From positions 1 to 56,155 of the forward strand of contig NZ_LZLQ01000142.1 of NCBI RefSeq assembly GCF_001673315.1: a stretch of 56,155 bases of DNA, in the 5' to 3' direction. The notes under the pieces are model-generated. The model was not told the origin of the DNA. It saw only the letters and a program-made list of their open reading frames with translations, and searched no databases. The position numbers were made by a program, and so were the translations under genes. Shown here in pieces: positions 1 to 7,513 of the stretch. Every line of letters begins with the position of its first letter. The first letter of the stretch is position 1. Source of the DNA: Mycobacterium asiaticum (GTDB lineage Bacteria; Actinomycetota; Actinomycetes; Mycobacteriales; Mycobacteriaceae).

Positions 1-630
1 CCCCCCACCCCGGAGTTCCGCTGGCTGATGGCCTCCGATGTGTGCAAGCACTGCACCCACGCCGGATGCCTGGATGTCTGCCCGACTGGCGCGCTGTTCC
101 GCACCGAATTCGGCACCGTCGTCGTGCAGGACGACGTGTGCAACGGATGCGGAACCTGCGTGGCCGGCTGCCCGTTCGGGGTCGTCGAGCGCCGCAGCGA
201 CGGCACCTACACCACGCCCGCAAAGCGTTCCGAACGGCCGGGGCACGACTTCGTCACCGGCGTCGCGCAGAAATGCACCCTCTGCTACGACCGGCTCGTC
301 GAAGACCAGACACCGGCGTGCGCCCAGACCTGCCCGACCACGTCGATCAAGTTCGGCGACCACGACGACCTCGTCGCACAAGCCCGGGAGCGCGTCGCGC
401 AGTTGCACGAGCAAGGGCTCACCGAGGCCCGCCTCTACGGCGCCAACGAAAACGACGGCGTCGGCGGTATCGGGTCGGTTTTCCTGCTGCTCGACGAGCC
501 GGAAGTGTACGGCCTGCCGCCCGACCCGCGGGTATGCACGGCAGACCTGATGACCATGTTCAAACGGGCCGGCGTCGCCGCGGCCGGCATGGTCGGCGCG
601 GCCGCATTGGCGTTCTGGAGCAACCGATGA
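1..630 (+). CDS. Formate dehydrogenase-type 4Fe-4S (beta) subunit, 5' truncated
   Basis: The frame is open from base 1, so the gene begins before the window. The visible part carries three ferredoxin-type cysteine groups: CKHCTHAGCLDVCP, CNGCGTCVAGCP, and CTLCYDRL followed by CAQTCP. This is the multi-cluster pattern of FdnH/FdoH/NrfC-like electron-transfer subunits; a further cluster is expected upstream. The last 25 residues form a hydrophobic helix (GVAAAGMVGAAALAF), matching the C-terminal membrane anchor of formate dehydrogenase beta subunits. It would pass electrons from a catalytic alpha subunit to the NrfD-like membrane protein encoded next, with an ATGA overlap. The adjacent selenocysteine genes suggest that the alpha subunit, outside the window, is a Sec enzyme. 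That last step is inference. Confidence 0.85.
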   Translation, partial: PPTPEFRWLMASDVCKHCTHAGCLDVCPTGALFRTEFGTVVVQDDVCNGCGTCVAGCPFGVVERRSDGTYTTPAKRSERPGHDFVTGVAQKCTLCYDRLVEDQTPACAQTCPTTSIKFGDHDDLVAQARERVAQLHEQGLTEARLYGANENDGVGGIGSVFLLLDEPEVYGLPPDPRVCTADLMTMFKRAGVAAAGMVGAAALAFWSNR

Positions 631-1697
631 GCACTTCGGAGTTCGACAGCCTGCGACCGCCCGAGCCGGCCGGCGGTAAGCGGCGGCGCCGTGGCAAAGG
701 AGGCCGCCGTCGGGACGAGTCGATGATGGTGCCCGAGGCCGAATTCACCTCGTATTACGGGCGGCCGGTGGTGAAACCGGCACCGTGGGGCCACGAAGTG
801 GGGGCGTATTTGTTCCTGGGCGGCGTGGCCGGTGGGTCGGGCCTGCTGGCCGCCGGGGCCCAGCTCACCGGGCGACCGACCCTCCGGCGCAACGCACGGC
901 TGTCCGCGCTCGCCGCGGTGGCACTTGGTGCGATCGCACTGGTCAAGGATCTGGGCCGACCGGAGCGGTTCGTCAACATGCTGCGCACCATCAAGCTGAC
1001 CTCGCCGATGAGCCTGGGTTCGTGGATCCTCAGTTTTTTCAGCGCAGGCATCGGTGTCGCGTCGGTGGCCGAGGTCGACCGGCTGACCGGCGAACGGCTG
1101 CCGCTGGGGCCGCTGCGGCCAGTGCTGCGTGCGGTAGAGGGGCCGGCTGGGTTGGAAGCGGCGCTGTTCGCGGCGCCGCTGGCGGTCTACACCGCGGTGC
1201 TGCTGTCCGATACCGCGACCCCGACCTGGAACGCCGCGTATCGAGACCTGCCGTTCGTGTTTGTCAGTTCGGCGAGTCTGGCCGCATCGGGACTGGCCAT
1301 GATCACCACCCCGGTCGCTGAGGCCGCGCCCGCCCGCAGGCTGGCCGTCATCGCAGCAGTCGCTGATCTGATCTCCGCCAGAGTCACCGAGCATCGGATG
1401 GACCCGGTCACCGCCGAACCGCTGCACCAGGGCACACCCGGCCGGATGCTGGAATGGAGTGAACGGCTGGCCGCCGCGGGGGGTGTGGGTGCGTTGCTCG
1501 GCGGGGGACACCGGGGTGTTGCGGCCCTGTCCGGTTTGACGCTGCTGACGGCGTCGGCGCTGCTGAGATTCGGTTTCTTCGAGGCCGGCAAAGAGTCGGC
1601 TCGCGATCCCCGCTACACGATCGAGCCACAGAAGCGCCGGCTAGCCGCGCGCCGGGCGGCGGGTGTCACCGACGACTCGATAACCACCGGGCGTTGA
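627..1697 (+). CDS. NrfD-family membrane subunit of the formate dehydrogenase
   Basis: This 356-residue protein is the quinone-reducing membrane subunit type. After a very basic N-terminus (residues 17-31 rich in Arg/Lys) come about eight hydrophobic helices. The NrfD signature DLGRPERFVNML lies at residues 108-119, followed by TSPMSLGSWIL. The start codon overlaps the stop of the iron-sulfur subunit (ATGA at 627-630), which indicates translational coupling and a shared complex. NrfD proteins pass electrons between the iron-sulfur subunit and menaquinone. The C-terminal tail is hydrophilic and basic. The next gene, selD, is convergent and its stop lies 75 bases away. Confidence 0.85.
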   Translation: MSTSEFDSLRPPEPAGGKRRRRGKGGRRRDESMMVPEAEFTSYYGRPVVKPAPWGHEVGAYLFLGGVAGGSGLLAAGAQLTGRPTLRRNARLSALAAVALGAIALVKDLGRPERFVNMLRTIKLTSPMSLGSWILSFFSAGIGVASVAEVDRLTGERLPLGPLRPVLRAVEGPAGLEAALFAAPLAVYTAVLLSDTATPTWNAAYRDLPFVFVSSASLAASGLAMITTPVAEAAPARRLAVIAAVADLISARVTEHRMDPVTAEPLHQGTPGRMLEWSERLAAAGGVGALLGGGHRGVAALSGLTLLTASALLRFGFFEAGKESARDPRYTIEPQKRRLAARRAAGVTDDSITTGR

Positions 1698-1772
1698 TCA
1701 AGCGCTATCGGCGTGGGCCCTATGCGCGCGGAATCGGGCATGTCGGGCCACCACCCTCACATTCGGCGCGAC

Positions 1773-2744
1773 TCAGCGCACTTGGATGCCGCCGCCCGCG
1801 ACGGTGTGCCCGATCACGGGGTAACCCGGTACTTCGCCGACCACCAGCAGCCCGCCGGAGGTCTGCGCGTCGGCCAGTAGCAGCAGATCCTCGTCGGAGA
1901 CGTCCGGGCCTCGGGTGAGGTGGGGACGCACCCAGTCGAGATTGCGGCGGGTCCCGCCGGAGACGAAACCGTCTTTGAGCGCCTGACGGGCGGCCTCGAT
2001 TACCGGCACCGCGGCCCGATCGACGACGGCGCCGACCTTGGACGCCCGGCACATCTTGTGCAGGTGGCCAAGCAACCCGAAGCCGGTGACGTCGGTGGCT
2101 GCGCGCACCCCGGCGTCGGTGGCGGCCGCCGCGGCGTCCCGGTTGAGGCGGGTCATGGTGTCGACGGCCTCATCGAAGATTTCGCCGGTCTGCTTGTGCC
2201 GGTTGTTCAGCAATCCGGTGCCCAGCGGTTTGGTCAGGGTCAGCGGCAGGTCGGGTGCGGCGGCGTCGTTGCGGAGCAGCTTTTGCGGGTCCGCGACCCC
2301 GGTCACTGCCATGCCGTACTTCGGTTCCGGGTCGTCGATGGAGTGGCCGCCGATCACCGGGCAATCCGCCTCCGAAGCCACCGCCAGCCCCCCGCGCAGC
2401 ACCTCGGTCATCAGCTCCAGGGGCAGCGTCTCACGCGGCCAGCCGACCAGGTTGATCGCGATCACCGGGCGCCCGCCCATCGCGTAGATGTCGGACAGCG
2501 CGTTGGCGGCAGCAATCCGGCCCCAGTCGTAGGCGTCGTCGACGACCGGCGTGAAGAAGTCCGCGGTGGACAGAATCGCTACATCACCGACAAGGACCGC
2601 CGCGGCGTCGTCACCATCGTCGAGGCCCACCAGCACGTTTTCACCCGATTGGCCGGTAAGCCCGCGCACCGCCTCCTCGAGCTCGCCGGGTGGGATTTTG
2701 CAGGCGCAGCCGCCGCCGTGCGCGTAGCCGGTGAGCCGGGTCAT
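1773..2744 (-). CDS. selD: Selenide, water dikinase (selenophosphate synthetase)
   Basis: SelD makes selenophosphate from selenide and ATP, the selenium donor for Sec-tRNA synthesis. The protein has 323 residues, normal for the short bacterial form. The N-terminus carries the catalytic loop HGGGCACKIPP with Cys13 and Lys16, matching Cys17 and Lys20 of the E. coli enzyme, so this copy uses Cys rather than Sec. The glycine- and Asp-rich ATP/Mg region LDDGDDAAAV and the FGLLGH motif of the AIR-synthase fold follow. It is divergent from tRNA-Sec, selA and selB and completes a full Sec pathway here. The ATG is directly preceded by a -10-like hexamer six bases away, so the mRNA is probably leaderless. 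Confidence 0.95.
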   Translation of the reverse strand: MTRLTGYAHGGGCACKIPPGELEEAVRGLTGQSGENVLVGLDDGDDAAAVLVGDVAILSTADFFTPVVDDAYDWGRIAAANALSDIYAMGGRPVIAINLVGWPRETLPLELMTEVLRGGLAVASEADCPVIGGHSIDDPEPKYGMAVTGVADPQKLLRNDAAAPDLPLTLTKPLGTGLLNNRHKQTGEIFDEAVDTMTRLNRDAAAAATDAGVRAATDVTGFGLLGHLHKMCRASKVGAVVDRAAVPVIEAARQALKDGFVSGGTRRNLDWVRPHLTRGPDVSDEDLLLLADAQTSGGLLVVGEVPGYPVIGHTVAGGGIQVR

Positions 2745-2779
2745 GGCCCGAGCGTACGAGCCGCGCCTGCGAACGTGAA
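2745..2779 (-). promoter_or_regulatory. Putative leaderless promoter of selD
   Basis: Reading the minus strand, TACGCT (2756-2751) is followed by six bases and then the selD ATG, the TANNNT-N6-ATG arrangement of mycobacterial leaderless genes. Seventeen bases upstream is TTCACG (2779-2774), 4/6 to TTGACA. This -35 candidate lies inside the first, degenerate copy of the palindromic array. Inferred from pattern only. Confidence 0.45.
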
Positions 2780-3007
2780 ACCAGCTGCACGCTCGACGCC
2801 GACTGTGAAGCCAGCTTCACGCTCGACGCTCACGCTCGACGCCTTACGCCGACTGTGAAGCTAGCTTCACGCTCGACGCTGACTGTGAAGCCAGCTTCGC
2901 GCTCGACGCCCGACGCCGACTGTGAAGCCAGCTTCACGCTCGACGCCGACTGTGAAGCCAGCTTCACGCTCGACGCCGACTGTGAAGCCAGCTTCACGCT
3001 CGACGCT
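2771..3007. repeat. Tandem array of seven 30-bp palindrome-containing repeats
   Basis: The unit starts GACTGTGAAGCCAGCTTCAC and ends GCTCGACGCC. Copies lie at 2771-2800 (degenerate), 2801-2830, 2851-2880, 2881-2910, 2918-2947, 2948-2977 and 2978-3007, with a 20-base and a 7-base insertion made from pieces of the unit. Each contains the 16-bp core GTGAAGCYAGCTTCAC; the copy at 2851 is a perfect palindrome and most others differ from perfect symmetry only at the centre. The array fills the shared upstream region of selD (leftward) and tRNA-Sec/selA/selB (rightward). It has no unique spacers, so it is not CRISPR. It could be an operator array, a hairpin element or a passive repeat; the sequence does not decide. 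Confidence 0.95.
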
Positions 3008-3058
3008 CACGCTCGGCCGGGGAGGGGCGCCCGGCGGACCCGGGCTACGTTTACCGGT

Positions 3059-3151
3059 GGAGGCGTTTGGGTTCCTGGTGGTCCCCCCGGTCTTCAAAAC
3101 CGGTGAGATCGAGCATCTCGGTCTGGCGGGTTCGATTCCCGTCCGCCTCCG
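3059..3151 (+). tRNA. selC: tRNA-Sec (anticodon TCA)
   Basis: A 93-base tRNA with acceptor GGAGGCG pairing with CGCCTCC, discriminator G, and no encoded CCA. The anticodon stem-loop is CCGGT-CTTCAAA-ACCGG with TCA at 3094-3096, reading UGA. The extra arm is long (GAGATCGAGCATCTC), as in tRNA-Sec. The T arm is GCGGG-TTCGATT-CCCGT. A TACGTT hexamer at 3046-3051 sits seven bases before the mature 5' end and is a candidate -10. It lies between the palindromic array and selA, so tRNA-Sec, selA and selB may form one transcription unit. Confidence 0.95.
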
Positions 3152-3183
3152 CGAATTGCCTAGCCAGGAAGCAGTGAACGTCG

Positions 3184-4491
3184 ATGACGCAGGTCGACCC
3201 ACGCCGATTGATCCCGCGGACGGATCAGTTGCTGTCCCTACCGTCTGTGCAGCGGGAACGAAACCGGCTGGGCGACAACGTGGTCCGAGCGATAGTGAGT
3301 ACCGTCCAGAGTCAGGCTCGACGCGGCGAGTTGGCGCCGGACCAGGTGCGGGGCGCGCTCGAAGCGGCGCTGACCGAACGCACCACCACCTCGTTGCGGC
3401 CGGTTTTGAACGCCACCGGCGTGGTCGTGCACACCAACCTGGGACGTGCTCCGCTGGCGGTCGGCGCGGTCGAGGCCCTCGAGACGGCCAGCGGCTACGT
3501 CGACGTCGAAATCGACCTTGATACCGGCGTCCGCTCCAAGCGCGGGGTCGCCGTCCGCCGGGCGCTGCTCGACGCGTGTCCGCCGGCCGAGGACGCCTTG
3601 GTCGTCAACAACGGCGCCGCCGCACTGGTACTGGCCACCACCGCACTGGCCGCCGGCGCCGAAGCGATCGTGAGCCGCGGCGAGCTGATCGAGATCGGCG
3701 CGGGATTCCGCCTGCCTGACCTGATCGCCTCCACCGGTGCCAGGTTGCGCGAAGTCGGCACCACCAACCGCACCCACCTCGACGACTACGCGAACGCGAT
3801 CGGTCCGGACACCGGCTGCCTGCTCAAGGTGCATCAGAGCAATTTCCGGGTGCAGGGATTCACCGCGTCCGTGCCGCTCACCGAGTTGAGCGAGTTGGTC
3901 GCCGACAAAGCAATCCCGCTGATCGCCGACCTGGGCAGCGGCCTGTTGGCGCCCGAACCGCTGCTGCCCGATGAGCCGGACGCCGCCACCGCCTTATCCG
4001 AGGGCGCCGACATCGTCACGGCCAGTGGCGACAAGCTGCTCGGCGGCCCGCAGGCCGGCATCGTCCTCGGCCGCGCGGACGTGGTGTCCAGGCTGGCCCG
4101 GCACCCGCTGGCACGGGCGGTTCGGGCCGACAAACTCACGCTGGCCGCGCTGGAGGCAACCGTGAACGCAGGCGCGTCTCCGGTTACCGCTGCACTGCGC
4201 GCGGACGGCAGGCTGTTGCGGGCACGTGCGGAAAGACTCGCCGCCGCCGTGGGCGCGACCGTGGTGCCGCATGACGGCCGCGTCGGTGGTGGGGGAGCGC
4301 CCGGTGTTCCCTTGCCGGGCTGGGCGGTCCGGTTACCGGAGTCGACGGCCGGCGCGCTGCGCACCGGCACCCCCGCGGTGCTGCCCCGTGTGCATGAGGG
4401 CGCCTGCCTACTGGACCTGCGCTGTATCCCCGAGGCCGACGACGACCGGCTTCTCGGGGCAGTGCGGGCGGCGTTGGGCGCCGGCTCCTGA
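3184..4491 (+). CDS. selA: L-seryl-tRNA(Sec) selenium transferase
   Basis: SelA converts Ser-tRNA(Sec) to Sec-tRNA(Sec) with PLP and selenophosphate. The protein has 435 residues, slightly shorter than E. coli SelA. The PLP-binding lysine is Lys284 in SGDKLLGGPQAGI. The N-terminal tRNA-binding region (IPRTDQLL) and the conserved NATGVVVHTNLGRAPL block around residues 78-93 are intact. The ATG at 3184 is preceded by AGGAAG at 3166-3171, a rather long 12-base spacing. It starts 32 bases after tRNA-Sec and its stop TGA overlaps the start region of selB, so selA and selB are translationally coupled. Confidence 0.95.
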   Translation: MTQVDPRRLIPRTDQLLSLPSVQRERNRLGDNVVRAIVSTVQSQARRGELAPDQVRGALEAALTERTTTSLRPVLNATGVVVHTNLGRAPLAVGAVEALETASGYVDVEIDLDTGVRSKRGVAVRRALLDACPPAEDALVVNNGAAALVLATTALAAGAEAIVSRGELIEIGAGFRLPDLIASTGARLREVGTTNRTHLDDYANAIGPDTGCLLKVHQSNFRVQGFTASVPLTELSELVADKAIPLIADLGSGLLAPEPLLPDEPDAATALSEGADIVTASGDKLLGGPQAGIVLGRADVVSRLARHPLARAVRADKLTLAALEATVNAGASPVTAALRADGRLLRARAERLAAAVGATVVPHDGRVGGGGAPGVPLPGWAVRLPESTAGALRTGTPAVLPRVHEGACLLDLRCIPEADDDRLLGAVRAALGAGS

Positions 4492-6278
4492 GCACGCACG
4501 TCGTCGCGACTGCCGGCCACGTCGACCACGGCAAGAGCACCCTCATTCACGCTCTGACCGGGATGGAGCCGGATCGGTGGGAAGAGGAACGCCGCCGCGG
4601 CCTGACCATCGACCTCGGATTCGCCTGGACCACTCTGGCGTCGGGCACCCAGGTCGCCTTCGTCGACGTGCCCGGCCACCATCGTTTTCTCGCCAACACG
4701 TTGGCCGGGCTCGGTCCGGCGCCAGTCGTCTGCTTCGTCGTCGCCGCCGACGAAGGTTGGCAGGCGCAATCCAGCGACCACCGCGATGCCGTTGCCGCCC
4801 TGGGCATTCGGCATGGTCTCATCGTGATCACCCGTGCCGACCTGGCCCCGCACCGGGGAGCCGAAGTGCTCGCGCAGGCCCGCGCGGAACTTGCGGCGAC
4901 GGGCTTGCACGGCGCACCGGGGGTGGTCGTGTCCGCGGTCGACGGCACCGGGTTGGCCGAACTGCGCACCACCCTGGACGACGTCCTCGCCCGAATTCCC
5001 GAACCCGACACCGGCGCCCGGGTGAGGCTCTGGGTCGACCGGTCCTTCACCATCACCGGCGCCGGCACGGTGGTGACCGGCACCCTGTCGGCAGGCACGC
5101 TGGCCGGTGGTGACCGGCTGGATCTACTCGGCGCCGCGCGCACCCGATCGGTCGCGTTGCGCGGTCTGCAGAGTTGCGGGCTGCCCCGTTCGTCGGTGGG
5201 ACCGGTGGCCCGGGTGGCGCTCAACCTGCGCGGCATCGCGCGCGATGTCGTCCGGCGTGGCGACGCGCTGGTCACCCCCGACGCGTGGCCGAGTACCCGC
5301 CTGCTCGATGTGCGCCGCGCGGCGGGCGGTCCGCTGACCGAGATGCCCGCGCAGCTGGTCGTTCATGTCGGCACTGCGGCGGTCCCCGCGCGGCTGCGAC
5401 CTTTCGACGACGACCACGCCCGGCTCACCCTGCACCGGAAGTTGCCGCTGGTGCTCGGCGACCGGTTGGTGTTGCGCGACCCCGGCAACGTCCGGGTGTT
5501 GGGCGGGGCCCAGGTGCTGGATGCCGAACCGCCCGCGTTGCGCAGGCGCGGCGACGGTGCCCGCCGGGCCGCGGTGCTGGGCGCGACGGACGTCGGTGGT
5601 GATGCTGTGCTGGAGGTGGCGCGCCGAGGTGCGATGCGTTCCAGCCACCTGCGTCGGCTCGGATTGTTGGCCGACACCGTCCCCGCCGAGATTCTGGTGT
5701 TCGACGGGTGGTGGGTGCACGTTGCGGCGCATCAGGCGTGGCAGCACCGGCTGCGTACCGCGGTCGATGCGTTGCACGCGCGAGACCCATTGGCCGAAGG
5801 GCTGTCTCGGGGTGCGGCAGCCGACCTGCTGGGTCTGCCGGACGAGTCGCTGCTCGACATCGTGGCACGCGATGCCGGGCTGGAACGGCGCGGCGGCCAC
5901 TTCCGGATAGCTGGTGCCCGAACCGACCTCGGTCAGGCCGAGGCGGCGGTAACCGAGCTGGAAAGTCGCTTGCGCGTGGATCCGTTTGGGGCACCGGAGG
6001 CTTACGAGCTGCAAGGCCTGCGCCTGGGTAACCGGGAGCTGGCCGCCGCCGAACGCCTCGGCCGAATGCTGCGGTTGCGCGACGGCGTCGTGCTGCTACC
6101 GGACGCGCCCGCCCGGGCGATGCGCTTGCTGGCTCAGCTGGATCAGCCCTTCACCACAAGCCAGGCACGGCAGGCGCTGCATACCACCCGACGGGTGGTT
6201 ATCCCGCTGCTGGAATACCTCGACTCGCGTGGTTGGACCCGTCGACTCGATGCGGGTCACCGTGAGGTGGTGCGGTAG
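4488..6278 (+). CDS. selB: Selenocysteine-specific elongation factor, probable CTG start
   Basis: SelB delivers Sec-tRNA to UGA codons next to a SECIS element. The P-loop GHVDHGKST follows about nine residues after 4488; the G3 motif reads DVPGHHRF and the G4-like motif TRADL. After the GTPase come EF-Tu-like beta barrels and C-terminal winged helices (residues about 380-596), which bind SECIS RNA in the family. The first in-frame ATG (4563) falls after the P-loop, so it cannot be the real start. No ATG, GTG or TTG lies in frame between selA's end and the P-loop. CTG at 4488, overlapping selA's TGA as CTGA, is the best candidate, giving 596 residues. The exact start is inferred. Confidence 0.9.
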   Translation: MSTHVVATAGHVDHGKSTLIHALTGMEPDRWEEERRRGLTIDLGFAWTTLASGTQVAFVDVPGHHRFLANTLAGLGPAPVVCFVVAADEGWQAQSSDHRDAVAALGIRHGLIVITRADLAPHRGAEVLAQARAELAATGLHGAPGVVVSAVDGTGLAELRTTLDDVLARIPEPDTGARVRLWVDRSFTITGAGTVVTGTLSAGTLAGGDRLDLLGAARTRSVALRGLQSCGLPRSSVGPVARVALNLRGIARDVVRRGDALVTPDAWPSTRLLDVRRAAGGPLTEMPAQLVVHVGTAAVPARLRPFDDDHARLTLHRKLPLVLGDRLVLRDPGNVRVLGGAQVLDAEPPALRRRGDGARRAAVLGATDVGGDAVLEVARRGAMRSSHLRRLGLLADTVPAEILVFDGWWVHVAAHQAWQHRLRTAVDALHARDPLAEGLSRGAAADLLGLPDESLLDIVARDAGLERRGGHFRIAGARTDLGQAEAAVTELESRLRVDPFGAPEAYELQGLRLGNRELAAAERLGRMLRLRDGVVLLPDAPARAMRLLAQLDQPFTTSQARQALHTTRRVVIPLLEYLDSRGWTRRLDAGHREVVR

Positions 6279-6283
6279 CAGGT

Positions 6284-6295
6284 TAGGCTGCACGC
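6284..6295 (+). promoter_or_regulatory. Putative leaderless -10 element of the adenylate cyclase
   Basis: TAGGCT at 6284-6289 is followed by exactly six bases and the ATG at 6296, the TANNNT-N6-ATG pattern also seen before selD. No convincing -35 hexamer lies upstream. This would separate the cyclase from selB, which ends 17 bases before it. Confidence 0.35.
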
Positions 6296-7513
6296 ATGGC
6301 GCTCGAAGCGCGTGCAGCCGCTGCGCACGACCCGCAGCGCGCGAAAGGATTTGCCCGCCAAGAGCGAGTGCTCATCATGACCACTCGTATCAGCGCGGTG
6401 ATCGGCCTGTTCTTCACCTGTGCGTCGATCTTCATCGGACATGGTGGATTGTTGACCGTCACCCTGAGTGTGGTCAGTACCGTGGTCTACCTTGCGATTC
6501 CGTTGTTATATCGCTTCGGCCAACTGGTCCCGCCGATCGCCTTCACCGTCGCGGCCTACGTGTTGATCACCGCCGTCAGCATTCACGTTGGAACGGGATC
6601 AGGGCTGCAGTTCTACTATCTGGTCGGCGCGTCGATTGTCGTGCTGGTGCTGGGGATCGACCACCTGGCGTTGGCATCGGTGTTGGCCGCCGCGGGGGCC
6701 GCCCTGACTATCGCGCTGCAAGTGCTGGTCCCGGAAAAAACTGGGGTACAACCGGATTGGGCTTACGACTTCGGATTCGTCCTGTCGATCGTCTCGGCCT
6801 GGTTCATGGTCGTAGCGACCGTCTGGTACGCGCTGCGCGAAATCACCCGTGCCGAAAGGACTATCGAGGCCGAATACCATCGGTCCGAGGCGCTCCTGAC
6901 CAACATTCTGCCGGCTTCCATCGCCCAGCGGTTAAAGGCCCGGTCCGACGCGGTGATCGCCGACAAGTACGACGACGCGTCGGTGCTGTTCGCTGATATC
7001 GCTGGTTTCACCCGACGTGCCAGCAATATTCCCGCGACCGAAGTGGTTGGGTTTCTCGACGGGTTTTACACCCGGTTGGACGCACTCGTCGACCGGCACG
7101 GTTTGGAGAAGATCAAGACCACCGGTGACTCATACATGGTCGTCAGTGGTGTGCCGGAGCCGCGGCCAGACCACCTCGAGGCGCTCGCACACCTGGCGTT
7201 GGAAATAGTGGATGCTGTTGCTGGGCTTAAGGACTCACGCGGCCGGGAGGTGCCGCTGCGGATCGGCCTAGCGGCCGGACCGGTGGTGGCCGGGGTAGTC
7301 GGAGCGCGGAAGTTCTTCTATGACGTGTGGGGCGACGCGGTAAATGTTGCATCGCGAATGGAATCCACCGGTGTCGAAGGCAGAATCCAGGTTCCACAGG
7401 ACGTCTACGAACGGCTTCGGCATGCCTTTGTGTTCGAGGACCGCGGTGACATCGAGGTAAAAGGAAAAGGTTTGATGCACACCTGGCACCTCGTCGGCAT
7501 ACGCGGAGGTTAG
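6296..7513 (+). CDS. Membrane-bound class III adenylate cyclase, Rv1625c-like
   Basis: A 405-residue cyclase making cAMP from ATP. The first ~190 residues hold about six hydrophobic segments with no HAMP domain. The C-terminal catalytic domain has metal-binding Asp234 (LFADIAGF) and Asp278 (GDSYM), the ATP-selecting pair Lys274 (EKIKT) and Asp343 (YDVWGD), and the NVASRMES block with the transition-state Asn and Arg. Spacings between these residues match those recalled for Rv1625c (Cya), and long stretches look nearly identical, including SYMVVSGVP. All catalytic residues are present, so it should be an active homodimeric adenylate cyclase. Its stop overlaps by four bases the stop of the convergent kinase gene. 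Confidence 0.92.
   Translation: MALEARAAAAHDPQRAKGFARQERVLIMTTRISAVIGLFFTCASIFIGHGGLLTVTLSVVSTVVYLAIPLLYRFGQLVPPIAFTVAAYVLITAVSIHVGTGSGLQFYYLVGASIVVLVLGIDHLALASVLAAAGAALTIALQVLVPEKTGVQPDWAYDFGFVLSIVSAWFMVVATVWYALREITRAERTIEAEYHRSEALLTNILPASIAQRLKARSDAVIADKYDDASVLFADIAGFTRRASNIPATEVVGFLDGFYTRLDALVDRHGLEKIKTTGDSYMVVSGVPEPRPDHLEALAHLALEIVDAVAGLKDSRGREVPLRIGLAAGPVVAGVVGARKFFYDVWGDAVNVASRMESTGVEGRIQVPQDVYERLRHAFVFEDRGDIEVKGKGLMHTWHLVGIRGG

Noticed and set aside
2771..3007. CRISPR-like repeat array
   Set aside because: Repeats are directly adjacent or separated by pieces of themselves, there are no unique spacers and no cas genes.
2855..3106. Short open frames inside the palindrome array
   Set aside because: They only translate the 30-bp repeat into a periodic peptide and have no start signals or conservation.
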